Assembly (NCBI GenBank): GCA_016212275.1
Contig: JACRGR010000032.1
Span: 28,218 to 92,217, forward strand
DNA: 64,000 nt
Reading direction: 5' to 3'
Source: Nitrospinota bacterium
Lineage (GTDB): Bacteria > Nitrospinota_A > UBA7883 > JACRGQ01
This document shows, piece after piece, positions 1-10,919 of the stretch. Under the pieces are notes generated by a model, which searched no databases, was not told the DNA's origin, and saw only the letters and a program-made list of their open reading frames with translations. The stretch's first letter is position 1; each line of letters opens with the position of its first letter. The position numbers and the translations under genes are program-made.

Positions 1-103
1 CGGGTTTAATCCAGTAACCATTGCTGCCATCACATCCGTTGGCTATTAAAGTGCTTCCTTCTGCTAGCAAGGATTCGATTCTGTCCAGCACCTCCTTTTC
101 CAT
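1..103 (-). CDS. Partial hypothetical protein, N-terminus only
   Basis: An open frame starts at the ATG on the minus strand at 103-101 and runs off the left edge of the window. The 34 visible residues begin MEKEVLDRIESLLAEG and read as an amphipathic helix. I do not recognise the family. The gene reads away from mdh and is separated from it by a hairpin terminator. Coding status is uncertain because so little is visible. Confidence 0.4.
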   Translation of the reverse strand, partial: MEKEVLDRIESLLAEGSTLIANGCDGSNGYWIKP

Positions 104-232
104 AAACGACAGGATAGCAGAATTCCCGATTTAACAAAATTCAGGGGACGTAACAATTGCAAAGGACTACCCTAAGAGGAGGTATCCTGCTTTTGTGGCA
201 AGCCAAGTAAACCTCGATTTGACTCAAGTGGT

Positions 233-273
233 GGGAAAAAATCGAACCCTCAAAGAGGGGTTTGGTTTTTTCC
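233..273. terminator. Bidirectional hairpin terminator downstream of mdh
   Basis: An A-run, a stem built from AACCCTC and GAGGGGTT around an AAA loop, and a T-run give a hairpin with A/T tails on both sides. It lies just past the mdh stop codon, so it can end the acn-icd-mdh transcript coming from the right. One bulged G and G-U pairs make the stem imperfect. Confidence 0.6.
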
Positions 274-282
274 TGTCCTACC

Positions 283-1215
283 TCACACCTTCAGTTGGGA
301 GACGGATTTTTTCACGCCGTCGGCGGACTTGTTCAACAACGCCTTTTCCTCGCCGGTCATTTCCAGTTCGATGATCTTCTCCACGCCGTTCATGCCGAGC
401 ACGCAGGGCACACCCATGAAGATGCCGTTCAGCCCGTACTCCCCTTCCAGGTACACCGGGCAGGGCAGAACGCGCTTTTTGTCGCGCACCACCGATTCCA
501 CCATCTGCGCCACGGACGAAGCCGGGGCGTAGTAGGCGCTCCCGGTCTTGAGGTACTTCACTATCTCCGCGCCGCCGTCCTGCGTGCGTTTGCACAGGTC
601 GGCGATGCGCTCCTTGCTCATCAGTTCGGGAAGCGGAATGCCGGACACGGACGAATGGCTCGGCAGAGGCACCATGTCCTCCCCGTGGAGGCCCAGCACC
701 ATCGCCTGCACGTCGCCGTGGCTCACGCCAAGCTCCAGCGAAATGAAATGGCGGAAACGGGTCGCGTCCAGCACGCCCGCCATGCCCACGACACGGTTCT
801 TGGCAAGCTTCGCGTACTTCATCGCCACCCACGTCATGGTGTCCACCGGGTTGGTTACGACGATCATGAAACAGTTGGGCGAATGCGCCGAGACCTTTTC
901 GGCCACGTCTTTCACTATCCCCGCGTTCACGTCGCGCAGGTCTTCGCGGGTCATGCCCGGTTTGCGGGGAAGGCCGGCGGTGATGACAACGATGTCGGAA
1001 TCTTTCGTGTCGGCGTAATCGTTCGTGCCGGTCACGCGCATATCGAAGTTCTCCAGCGGTGCCGATTCCATCAGGTCGAGCGCCTTCCCCTGCGGGATGC
1101 CCTCCACCACGTCTATCAGCACCACGTTGCCGAGCTTTTTGTACGCGCACAATTGGGCCGTGGTCGCGCCCACATGCCCGGCCCCGACGATCGTTATCTT
1201 CCAGCGCTTGTTCAT
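283..1215 (-). CDS. mdh: Malate dehydrogenase, LDH-like type
   Basis: This 310-residue protein should interconvert malate and oxaloacetate with NAD in the cytoplasmic TCA cycle. It has the N-terminal Rossmann motif GAGHVG at about residues 11-16. An acidic residue in LIDVVEG at the end of beta2 suggests NAD preference. The substrate loop has arginines in GLPRKPGMTREDL, and the catalytic histidine lies in GLHGEDMVPL. Length is normal for the LDH-like bacterial family. It is the last gene of an acn-icd-mdh operon: its start is 20 nt after the icd stop and a terminator follows. No oddities were seen inside the gene. Confidence 0.95.
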   Translation of the reverse strand: MNKRWKITIVGAGHVGATTAQLCAYKKLGNVVLIDVVEGIPQGKALDLMESAPLENFDMRVTGTNDYADTKDSDIVVITAGLPRKPGMTREDLRDVNAGIVKDVAEKVSAHSPNCFMIVVTNPVDTMTWVAMKYAKLAKNRVVGMAGVLDATRFRHFISLELGVSHGDVQAMVLGLHGEDMVPLPSHSSVSGIPLPELMSKERIADLCKRTQDGGAEIVKYLKTGSAYYAPASSVAQMVESVVRDKKRVLPCPVYLEGEYGLNGIFMGVPCVLGMNGVEKIIELEMTGEEKALLNKSADGVKKSVSQLKV

Positions 1216-1235
1216 TGCAATCTTCCCCTAATAAA

Positions 1236-3743
<2,508 letters not shown>

Positions 3744-3769
3744 TTACCCTTTAATGTTTTGGTTGTTCC

Positions 3770-5683
3770 TTACTTCGCCTGCTTCGCCAAACCCAAGGCG
3801 CCGCCCGCGCGTACCTGATCCTTTTCCCGGTCCGAAAGCTTGTGCTTCACCGGAATATCCAGGCCCTTCGTTTCGTTGCGCACCACGATGTCGTCGTTCT
3901 CCACGTTCCCCACCACGATGGTCAGCTTGTCCCCCTGGGCGATCTTGTCGTAATCCGCTTCGTGGAGGAAGGTGAACGGGATGATGCCAAAGTTGACGAG
4001 GTTCGAGCGGTGGATGCGGGCGAACGCCTTGGCGATGACCGCTTTCACGCCCAGCGACATGGGTGCCAGCGCCGCGTGCTCGCGGCTGGAGCCTTGCCCG
4101 TAGTTCTGCCCGCCGACGATGAAACCGCCGCCCGCCGCTTGCGCGCGGTCGTGGAATTTCGGGTCCACCGGGGCGAACACATGCTTGGAAATTTCGGGGA
4201 TGTTGGAGCGCAGGGGCAGTATCTTGGCCCCCGCCGGCATGATGTGGTCGGTGGTGATGTTGTCGCCCACCTTCAAAAGCACCTCGCCGGACAGCGTGGG
4301 CTGGAGCGGCTTGGTTTCGGGGAGCGGCTTGATGTTCGGGCCGCGCACCACTTCCACCGGTTTTTTGGCCGGCTTGATGACCATGTTGTCCGCCACGGGG
4401 TAGCTCTTGGGCTGGATGGTTTTCGGCGCGGTCTTGCCCAGCTTGCGCGGGTCGGTCAGTTCACCGGTGAGCGCCGCCGCGATGCAGGTCTCCACGCTGG
4501 CGAGGTATACCTGCGCGTCCTTGGTGCCGGAACGTCCGGTGAAATTGCGGTTGAACGAGCGGACCGAAACGGCCCCGCTGTTCGGCGCGAAGCCCATGCC
4601 TATGCACGGGCCGCACCCGGATTCCAGTATGCGCGCGCCGGACGCGATGATGTCCTTCAGCGCGCCGTTGGCGGAGATCATCTCGTACACCTGTTTACTG
4701 CCGGGGGCCACCGCCAGCGAAAGCCCCGGATGCACGCTCTTGCCTTTCAGCATTCCCGCCACCGTCATCAGGTCCTTGAACGACGAATTGGTGCAGGAGC
4801 CAACGGCCACCTGCGAAACCTTGGTGCCTTTCAGGCCTCTCACTTCGGTCACGTTGTCCGGGCTGTGCGGCTGGGCAACCAGCGGCTCCAGCTTGCCCAG
4901 GTCAATTTCCACCACTTGGTCGTAGGTGGCGTCGGCGTCGGCGGACAGCGCCTTGAAGGCTTTGCCGCGCTTTTGCGCCGTGAGGAACTTTTTGGTCACA
5001 TCATCGGACGGAAACACCGAGGTGGTGGCGCCCAGTTCCGCCCCCATGTTGGTGATGGTGGCGCGCTCCGGCACCGAAAGCGTTTTCACGCCCGGTCCGG
5101 TGTACTCGATGACCTTGCCCACGCCGCCTTTCACCGTGAGTTTCCGCAGGACTTCCAATATCACGTCCTTGCCCGCCACCCACGGCCGGAGTTTGCCGGT
5201 GAGTTTCACGTTCACGACGAACGGCATGTTCAAGGAAAACGGCTGTCCCGCCATCGCCAGCGCCACGTCAAGGCCGCCCGCGCCAATCGCTATCATGCCG
5301 ATGCCGCCTTGCGTGGGGGTGTGGCTGTCCGACCCCAAAAGGGTGCCGCCCGGCTGGCCGAACCGCTCCAGGTGTACCTGGTGACAAATGCCGTTACCGG
5401 GGCGTGAGAAATACAGGCCGTACTTCGCCGCGACGGTCTGCAAATAGATGTGGTCGTCAGCGTTCTTAAAGTCGTCCTGGAGCATGTTATGGTCAACGTA
5501 ACTGACTGAAAGTTTTGTTTTTACACGCGGAACACCCATCGCCTCGAACTGGAGATAGGCCATGGTGCCGGTGGCGTCTTGCGTCAGCGTTTGGTCAATG
5601 CGGATGGCAATTTCCTTACCAGCCACCATTTCGCCGGATACGAGATGAGCTTTCAGGATTTTTTGGGTTAGGTTAAGACCCAT
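3770..5683 (-). CDS. acn: Aconitate hydratase, Aquifex-type
   Basis: This protein of about 637 residues should isomerise citrate to isocitrate through a 4Fe-4S cluster. Cluster cysteines are visible in the GSCTNSSFKDL motif and in SGCGPCIGMG. The substrate region GSDSHTPTQGGIGM and the C-terminal swivel motif YGQGSSREHAAL are intact. Length and sequence fit the short bacterial form often called Aquifex type, not AcnA or AcnB. The ATG at 5683 was chosen because AAGGGGGGA lies just upstream. An in-frame ATG 126 nt earlier gives a basic, non-conserved extension. It is the first gene of the acn-icd-mdh run, 35 nt before icd. Confidence 0.95.
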   Translation of the reverse strand: MGLNLTQKILKAHLVSGEMVAGKEIAIRIDQTLTQDATGTMAYLQFEAMGVPRVKTKLSVSYVDHNMLQDDFKNADDHIYLQTVAAKYGLYFSRPGNGICHQVHLERFGQPGGTLLGSDSHTPTQGGIGMIAIGAGGLDVALAMAGQPFSLNMPFVVNVKLTGKLRPWVAGKDVILEVLRKLTVKGGVGKVIEYTGPGVKTLSVPERATITNMGAELGATTSVFPSDDVTKKFLTAQKRGKAFKALSADADATYDQVVEIDLGKLEPLVAQPHSPDNVTEVRGLKGTKVSQVAVGSCTNSSFKDLMTVAGMLKGKSVHPGLSLAVAPGSKQVYEMISANGALKDIIASGARILESGCGPCIGMGFAPNSGAVSVRSFNRNFTGRSGTKDAQVYLASVETCIAAALTGELTDPRKLGKTAPKTIQPKSYPVADNMVIKPAKKPVEVVRGPNIKPLPETKPLQPTLSGEVLLKVGDNITTDHIMPAGAKILPLRSNIPEISKHVFAPVDPKFHDRAQAAGGGFIVGGQNYGQGSSREHAALAPMSLGVKAVIAKAFARIHRSNLVNFGIIPFTFLHEADYDKIAQGDKLTIVVGNVENDDIVVRNETKGLDIPVKHKLSDREKDQVRAGGALGLAKQAK

Positions 5684-5843
5684 TTGTATTCCCCCCTTGG
5701 TTGTTTTACCTCTCATTTTTGTACCGCGCCGCCCGCCTCTCTCAAAGGCGGCTTTAGCCCGGAAAGGATAACAGATTGCCAATTGAAAATAAACAGTTTT
5801 TGGATGCACGGAAAAGAGGGAATATGGATGGAAATTCAGCGCA

Positions 5844-6305
5844 TCAAGGAAGTGTTTTTTCGAACTGGAAGGCCGGTTTTCCGCGCCCGTAGTAATGCTT
5901 GAGCGTCTTCATGTTGCGGTAGCCGTGCTTTTGGTAAAACGCGATGGCCGGGTGATTCTCCACCGCCGTTTGCAAAACGACCTTTTGGGCGCCGCGCTTG
6001 ATGAGCGCCTCTTCCGCCAGTGCAATAAGCCTGCTCCCGATCCCCTTGGCGCGCCATTCCGGCAGAAGGTCAATAGTCACGATCAGCCCTTCGTCCCGTT
6101 TTTCCATCGCGGTCATCACGAAGCCGATGATCCGCCCGTTCTCTTCCGCCACGAACGCCGGGTCGCGATGCACCAGCATGTGAAAATAGAACACGTCCAC
6201 CGCGTAGGCGATGCCGGGGTCGAAGCAGACCTGGTCAATCTCCCACATCCGCTGGATGTCCGGCGATGCCGCCGGACGGAAGGCTATTTTGCCGCTGACA
6301 TCCAT
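5844..6305 (-). CDS. GNAT family N-acetyltransferase, RimI-like
   Basis: The 153-residue protein has the GNAT fold. A beta4 strand (LIVTIDLLPEWRAKGIGSRLI) carries the acetyl-CoA pyrophosphate loop R-x-x-G-I-G, followed by motif B (ENHPAIAFYQKHGY). RimI-like GNATs acetylate N-termini or lysines, but the substrate cannot be told here. It reads toward acn, with 160 nt between them, so co-transcription is possible but not obvious. Upstream sits a REP-like palindrome pair. Confidence 0.85.
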   Translation of the reverse strand: MDVSGKIAFRPAASPDIQRMWEIDQVCFDPGIAYAVDVFYFHMLVHRDPAFVAEENGRIIGFVMTAMEKRDEGLIVTIDLLPEWRAKGIGSRLIALAEEALIKRGAQKVVLQTAVENHPAIAFYQKHGYRNMKTLKHYYGRGKPAFQFEKTLP

Positions 6306-6334
6306 ACCCTATCCCTTTCACTGCCTTTCATTTC

Positions 6335-6385
6335 TGGTAGGTGCGAATTCATTCGCACCGGGTGCGACTAAAGTCGCACCTACCA
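6335..6385. repeat. REP-like palindrome, copy 1
   Basis: The unit GGTAGGTGCGAATTCATT followed by CGCACC forms a hairpin. It is followed by a second hairpin, GGTGCGACTAAAGTCGCACC, ending in TACC. The same words recur about 60 bp away at 6406-6468, with the outer arm inverted. This is typical of REP/BIME pairs mobilised by TnpA-REP transposases; none is visible in the window. Confidence 0.75.
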
Positions 6386-6405
6386 AGGAAAATGGGATTC
6401 TCGGC

Positions 6406-6468
6406 AGGTACGATTTTAATCGCACCCCTCCCCCGAACCACTGGTGCGAATGAATTCGCACCTACCAG
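6406..6468. repeat. REP-like palindrome, copy 2, overlapping the end of the HEPN gene
   Basis: It contains GGTACGATTTTAATCGCACC and then GGTGCGAATGAATTCGCACC with flanking TACC, so it mirrors copy 1. The last roughly 17 codons of the neighbouring minus-strand gene are encoded by this element, including its stop codon. Confidence 0.75.
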
Positions 6469-7162
6469 TGGCATCGGTAATGGTTTTCAACAGATTTTCA
6501 GTTTCACCTTTTACCCTATCCATTACACCATTACTTACCGTGGACAATGGTAGCGGGTTACGGCCGTTGTGAAACATCTGCCACAAGGCTTCATAAAATC
6601 CCTGCAAGGATCCCACGAGTTGTTCAAGTTCAATGATATTTGTATTCTTAAAAAGCGCCTCAACATCACGTTCATGGTCACTATGGGCAAATACTTTGTG
6701 TCTAATGGGTTGGTACTTCCCAAAGACTTCCTTCAACCTGTTTAAAAGTTCTTCTAGTTCGTCGAAATCCTTTTTACTAGGCACATGCACATCGGAAAGA
6801 TATGCCCGCAGGTTTTCTTCACTGATATTGTCCCTTCGTTTTCTTTCCGCAAGCGAGTCCTTTGAAAAAATCACTTGGTTCTTCCGGGCATACTCTAATA
6901 ACTTTTCAATACTGTGAGATCTTGAATCAGGATCAAAAACCCTTCCGAGCGCAATGAAAAAGGAGGTTTGAAGCGCCCCCATCACCGTCTTCCAGAAATG
7001 AGGAGCTTTATTAATCGCATTCAATAAGTCACTATCGCTGGCCGCGGTCGCATCAACAGTCAATGAAATTTGAAAAAACTGGAGACATGATTCTAAATCC
7101 ACGCTGAACACTTCTAGCTTTTCTAGAAATTCTTCTTCAGCGGACATTTTCTTTTCAGCCAT
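6416..7162 (-). CDS. HEPN-domain protein, AbiU2-like, with REP-encoded C-terminus
   Basis: This 248-residue all-helical protein contains RHKVFAHSD at about residue 153, matching the R-x(4-6)-H signature of HEPN proteins. The helix pattern around it (KYQPIRHKVFAHSDHERDVEALF) is like the AbiU2 group. HEPN domains are often RNases in defence or toxin systems. The final residues (CEFIRTSGSGEGCD) are encoded by a REP palindrome, so the native C-terminus has probably been replaced or extended by insertion. Codon use is less GC-rich than in neighbouring genes, suggesting acquisition. No partner antitoxin is adjacent. Confidence 0.65.
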   Translation of the reverse strand: MAEKKMSAEEEFLEKLEVFSVDLESCLQFFQISLTVDATAASDSDLLNAINKAPHFWKTVMGALQTSFFIALGRVFDPDSRSHSIEKLLEYARKNQVIFSKDSLAERKRRDNISEENLRAYLSDVHVPSKKDFDELEELLNRLKEVFGKYQPIRHKVFAHSDHERDVEALFKNTNIIELEQLVGSLQGFYEALWQMFHNGRNPLPLSTVSNGVMDRVKGETENLLKTITDATGRCEFIRTSGSGEGCD

Positions 7163-7203
7163 CTAAACCCTGCCTGGCAATTTACCCCTCTGTGTCTCTG
7201 TGG

Positions 7204-8250
7204 CTACTCCGCCTTCGCCAGGCGCTCATGCACATAGGTAGGCGTGATGGCAAGCGTTTGGCCGCGCATGTTCGGCGCGTCGAACAGGTGGTCGTGCAGT
7301 ACCTCTTCCATCAGCCCCCGCAGGCCGCGCGCCCCCACCTTGCGTTTTTGGCATTCCGCCACCATGGCCTTCAGCGCCTCAACTTCAAATACCAATTCGA
7401 TGTCGTCCGCCTTCATCAGTTCCTTGTACTGGTTCACCAGCGAATCGGGCGGCTCGGTAAGCACGCGGAGCAGGTCTTCGGGCGAAAGCTCGTCCATCCG
7501 CACCATCACCGGCAATCGCCCCAACAGTTCCGGTATCATGCCGTGGCGCGTCAGGTCTTCGTTGGTGATTTTTTTGAACCGCGCTTTTTCCGGCAGTCCC
7601 TTGGTGGAGAACCCCGGCGGGTTCGGTATCTTTTCCGCCCTCAAATCGGAAAACGTCCCGGCGCAGATGAACAGGATGTTCGTGGTGTCCAGAAGGACGA
7701 AATCGTGCTTGTTCCAGTGCTGAGTCACGTTTTCGGGGATGTACATCTTCTGCCCTTCCAGCATCCGCAGGAGCGATTGCTGGACCCCTTCGCCGCCGAT
7801 GTCTCGCCCGCCCGATCCGGTGCGCCCGTGATCGCTTTTGCGGGCCACCTTGTCTATCTCGTCAATGAAGATGATGCCCATCTCTGCCAGCGCCACGTTC
7901 CCCCCGGCGCGCTGGAGCAGTTCGCCCGCCATCACTTCCACATCCTTGCCGTAGTAGCCCGCCTCGGTGTACTCGGTGGCGTCGGCAATGGCGAACGGAA
8001 GTTCCAGAATCTCCGCCAGCCGCCGCGCGAGGTACGTCTTGCCGCACCCGGTGGGGCCGATGAGGAGCACGTTCGATTTTTTCACGATGCCGCTTTTTTT
8101 CAGACCGGGGTGGCTGATCCGCTTGATGTGCTGGTACGCGGCGATGGCGACGGCCCTTTTTGCCTTTTCCTGCCCGACGACGTAGCGGTCGAGGTGCTTG
8201 TATATCTGTTCGGGGGTCAGCTCAACCGGCGTGGGCTTTTGCTTTTTCAT
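7204..8250 (-). CDS. ClpX-like AAA+ ATPase lacking the zinc-binding domain
   Basis: The 348-residue protein matches the ClpX AAA+ core: Walker A GPTGCGKT at residues 65-72, Walker B IIFIDEID, pore loop GYYGKDVE (GYVGEDVE in ClpX), and a C-terminal GARGLRGLMEEV sensor-2 region. The N-terminal treble-clef zinc domain is absent. The segment equivalent to the ClpP-docking IGF loop reads PPGF instead. The ATG at 8250 was chosen because GGGGGA lies upstream and the protein then starts right before the AAA domain. A further upstream ATG adds an unrelated extension. No clpP is nearby. It may be an unfoldase working without ClpP or with another partner. Confidence 0.85.
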   Translation of the reverse strand: MKKQKPTPVELTPEQIYKHLDRYVVGQEKAKRAVAIAAYQHIKRISHPGLKKSGIVKKSNVLLIGPTGCGKTYLARRLAEILELPFAIADATEYTEAGYYGKDVEVMAGELLQRAGGNVALAEMGIIFIDEIDKVARKSDHGRTGSGGRDIGGEGVQQSLLRMLEGQKMYIPENVTQHWNKHDFVLLDTTNILFICAGTFSDLRAEKIPNPPGFSTKGLPEKARFKKITNEDLTRHGMIPELLGRLPVMVRMDELSPEDLLRVLTEPPDSLVNQYKELMKADDIELVFEVEALKAMVAECQKRKVGARGLRGLMEEVLHDHLFDAPNMRGQTLAITPTYVHERLAKAE

Positions 8251-8393
8251 GGGGATATTATCCCCCTTTTCCCCACCGGTTCCAAAATTTCCGCGCTGTT
8301 CCGGCGCCCCGTTTTGCAGACCGCTAATAAGTGGCTCCCAAGCTTGATGAGGAAAAATGTTGTTCAACTGCCCGCCATATCGGGAGCAGTAAT

Positions 8394-8422
8394 TTGACTT
8401 ACTTTCTGTAGGAATATATTAT
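8394..8422 (+). promoter_or_regulatory. Sigma-70-type promoter for the secreted protein gene
   Basis: TTGACT at 8394-8399 and TATTAT at 8417-8422 are separated by exactly 17 nt. The predicted start near 8429 gives a leader of about 75 nt before the ATG at 8504. Confidence 0.75.
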
Positions 8423-8503
8423 TACACTTATTCCGGAAAGACGTTGCACAGGGGTCATCCGGAAAATATTTGTTCAGTTGGCAAAAATATTTTTGGAGGA
8501 CTT

Positions 8504-9046
8504 ATGAATATTTCGGGACGTTTTCTAGCAATTTTAACGCTCGGCCTGGCTCTCGTCCTCCCGGCTCAGGCATTTGCCGATGTGGGCATCCAACTCCGGG
8601 TTCCGTATCAAGCATCGGCCAACGATACCAAGGTTGGCAGCGCCATGGGATCCGGCATTTTGATCTCTTTCGACCTTGATGCCAACACCTCGGTCGGACT
8701 TCTTTCGGAGCAGGTATCTTTCACTGAAAAACCGGCCGCCGCTGGCGCGGTTGACGTAAACAGCACCTATATGGTGAACGCCATCCGCCTGAGCAAGTTC
8801 GTCAACGAATTGTATTACGCGGCGGTGGATCTCGGCTCCGGCACGAACGCGGTGGCGCAGGCCCCTTTGGCGGATATCGTATTTGGTACGCACATCACCG
8901 GAACAAAGGGGGGAAAGATGACGTCGTTTTTTGCCGGTGAATTGATGTACCGGATGTTCAATCCGGGAAAAACGATGGTCGCCGGTGGTTCCGCCACCAA
9001 CTACGGCGGTGTGGTTTTGGCCATCAGCGCCGGACTCTCGTTCTAA
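8504..9046 (+). CDS. Secreted or outer-membrane beta-rich protein, unknown function
   Basis: This 180-residue protein has a clear Sec signal peptide (hydrophobic LAILTLGLALVLPAQA, cleavage after AFA). The rest alternates polar and hydrophobic residues and ends in LAISAGLSF, a terminal Phe as in small outer-membrane barrels. I recognise no named family. TTGGAGGA lies 4 nt before the ATG and a good promoter is upstream. It is a single-gene unit. A beta-barrel porin-like or OmpW-like role is only a suggestion from the pattern. Confidence 0.75.
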   Translation: MNISGRFLAILTLGLALVLPAQAFADVGIQLRVPYQASANDTKVGSAMGSGILISFDLDANTSVGLLSEQVSFTEKPAAAGAVDVNSTYMVNAIRLSKFVNELYYAAVDLGSGTNAVAQAPLADIVFGTHITGTKGGKMTSFFAGELMYRMFNPGKTMVAGGSATNYGGVVLAISAGLSF

Positions 9047-9068
9047 ATATAATTTAATTTCCGCGGTT

Positions 9069-9106
9069 ATTGGGGGTTCTCCTGCAACCTCAGGGGATTC
9101 CCCAAT
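9069..9106. other. Strong hairpin after the secreted protein gene
   Basis: ATTGGGG and CCCCAAT enclose a second stem, CTCCTG/CAGGGG with one G-U pair. It begins 23 nt after the stop codon at 9046. No T-run follows, so it may be an mRNA 3' stabiliser and not an intrinsic terminator. Confidence 0.5.
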
Positions 9107-9292
9107 GGCCTCCAATTCCGCGCCACGACATGCCGGACACAACCCGGTGCAAATCGATCGCCATACATTCCCCCCGCCGCGGATTTTTCCCGTTTTATGA
9201 TGATCGCGAACCTCCGCCTCAAGTCCCTAAAAAGTACGGAAACCCAAGACACGGAAGAATCCTCCTGAAGATGCGCGGGCCAAGCCAACCGG

Positions 9293-10045
9293 CTATGCGC
9301 GGGCGGCTACGGCGCAGATGACGGACTTCGCGCCCGCTTTCTTCAGCGTTTTCGCCGCTTCCGCAAGCGTGGCGCCGGTGGTCATTATGTCGTCCACCAG
9401 TATCACGGTATTGCCTTCCACCATCTCCGGGCGCGCGACAGCGAACGCCCCCTTGATGCTCTTCAGCCGTTCTGCCCGCGTTTGCTTCGATTGCGGATCG
9501 GTGTACTTCGCCCGGATCAAAACCCCCGTTTCGACGGGGAGCGAAAGCGCCATTCCCACCTCTTCCGCCAGCAGGAACGATTGGTTATAGCCCCGCGCAT
9601 AGATACGCTTGCGGTGCAGGGGAACCGGAATAACAATAATATACGCCGCCTGCGCATGAAGCTTCGCGTACAGCCGGGCGCACAGCGTGGAAGCGAGAAA
9701 TCGGCTCAGCCCGGTCTTTCCCTGGAACTTGAACCGGTGAACAAGCTCGCGCGTTTTGCCGCCGTACCCCATGCCGCTCACCGTCAGATCGAACGGCGGG
9801 AGGGAGATCCGGCAATCGCCGCACAGCAGTATCCCCGCTCCGGCCACCTCGCCATCTATCGGCATGGCGCAGGCCAGGCACGCATGCTCCGCCGGTTGCA
9901 CCAGCCCTTCCTTGCATTGGGGACAAATGCCGAAAAGCTCTTCAGCGGGGAGCGGCGCTTTGCACACGGCGCACGACGCGGGGAACACGATGCCCGAAAA
10001 AGCGTCCCAAATGTTTTTCAATACCGCTTTGGGATTTCCGGGCAT
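9293..10045 (-). CDS. ComF-family phosphoribosyltransferase-like protein
   Basis: The 250-residue protein begins with a zinc-ribbon-like region (CAVCKAPLPAE...CPQCKEG...CLACAMP...CGDC). It then has a type I phosphoribosyltransferase domain with the PRPP-binding motif VILVDDIMTTGATLAEAA near the C-terminus. The family includes ComF/GntX, needed for DNA uptake in competent bacteria; its exact reaction is unclear. The ATG at 10045 was chosen because GAGGTG lies 4 nt upstream. An earlier start at 10066 would overlap a repeat element. It is a single gene with a hairpin repeat directly upstream. Confidence 0.85.
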   Translation of the reverse strand: MPGNPKAVLKNIWDAFSGIVFPASCAVCKAPLPAEELFGICPQCKEGLVQPAEHACLACAMPIDGEVAGAGILLCGDCRISLPPFDLTVSGMGYGGKTRELVHRFKFQGKTGLSRFLASTLCARLYAKLHAQAAYIIVIPVPLHRKRIYARGYNQSFLLAEEVGMALSLPVETGVLIRAKYTDPQSKQTRAERLKSIKGAFAVARPEMVEGNTVILVDDIMTTGATLAEAAKTLKKAGAKSVICAVAARA

Positions 10046-10058
10046 CGTCACCTCATTT

Positions 10059-10136
10059 GGTAGCAACGGCCTTTAGGCTGTTGTTGCCTCCCCACAGAGG
10101 CAAGACTCATTGCCCCGCCGGGACAATATATACCCT
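10059..10136 (+). repeat. Three-hairpin dispersed repeat, copy 1
   Basis: Hairpin 1 is GGTAGCAACGGCC-TTTA-GGCTGTTGTTGCC. Hairpin 2 is GCCTC/GAGGC. Hairpin 3 is TTGCCCC/GGGACAA. A second copy at 59399-59474 keeps the same order while its stems differ by paired changes. It sits just upstream of the comF-like start. Confidence 0.7.
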
Positions 10137-10172
10137 GAAGGGTGTACCTATCGGCAAACGGGCCTGCCAAAC

Positions 10173-10883
10173 CTACTCTCCCGCGGGGGGAGGCGGGGGC
10201 TGTTGCAACGACGGATGGCGCGAAAGGAACGTCTTGATGTCCTGCTTGATCTGGTCGGTGGCCTGTAGCCACTCCAGCCCGTAATCCCCCTGCCCGTCCT
10301 CGGCGATGGAAACGCGCCGCACGATGGAAAACATCTCCACGTTGCGCGGCTCCTTGGTATGCGAAAGGTTCACGAACACCCGCACCTTGTCCCCCTTCGT
10401 CAATTGAACCTTCGAGAAAAGACTGCATCCGCCGTCGCTCAGGTCCGTGATGATGCCCATGCCGGTGGTATCGCGCGGGACCAGCACGTTGTCCCGCTTG
10501 CGCAGGATGATGGGGGTGGACATCCGGATGAACAGCCGCTTGGTGCCGCGCACGAAGCCAGGCTCTTCCTTGTCCGGGAATGAAATAATGACTCCCGGCA
10601 GTTTTTTCTGGAGGAGCCGCACGGGGAAAATGTTGACCGGCCCCTGCATGGAGAACACGCGGAGCTTGCAGTATTCGTATTTGGGGGGCACGTTCACCAG
10701 CCCCTGGTACGGTTTTTTTATCTTGATGAGCACATATTCACCGATGCGCATTTCGATGATCTCGGCTTCGTATTTGTGCTCGTCGAACTCGAAGAACATG
10801 TTCTTCGCGTTGTTCAGGATATTGTAGATGGGCCGGTAATCCGTTCCCTCCGGCACATTGCCGTTCTTCGCCTCTTCCGCCAT
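10173..10883 (-). CDS. PilZ-domain c-di-GMP receptor, YcgR-like architecture
   Basis: The 236-residue protein has an N-terminal beta domain (about 1-110) like the PilZN/YcgR-N module, and a C-terminal PilZ domain. Both c-di-GMP motifs are present: RLFIR (RxxxR, about residue 116) and DLSDGG (DxSxxG, about residue 147). Such proteins bind c-di-GMP and alter motility or surface machinery. The C-terminus is proline-rich (QQPPPPPAGE). It lies next to obg but the two are separated by 36 nt, so co-transcription is possible. Confidence 0.9.
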   Translation of the reverse strand: MAEEAKNGNVPEGTDYRPIYNILNNAKNMFFEFDEHKYEAEIIEMRIGEYVLIKIKKPYQGLVNVPPKYEYCKLRVFSMQGPVNIFPVRLLQKKLPGVIISFPDKEEPGFVRGTKRLFIRMSTPIILRKRDNVLVPRDTTGMGIITDLSDGGCSLFSKVQLTKGDKVRVFVNLSHTKEPRNVEMFSIVRRVSIAEDGQGDYGLEWLQATDQIKQDIKTFLSRHPSLQQPPPPPAGE

Positions 10884-10919
10884 TATTCCCCTTTCCCGTT
10901 TTCCGCGCCGATTATAGCA

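Noticed and set aside
9069..9106. Intrinsic terminator after the secreted protein gene
   Set aside because: The stem is strong but no T-run follows, so it is listed only as a hairpin.
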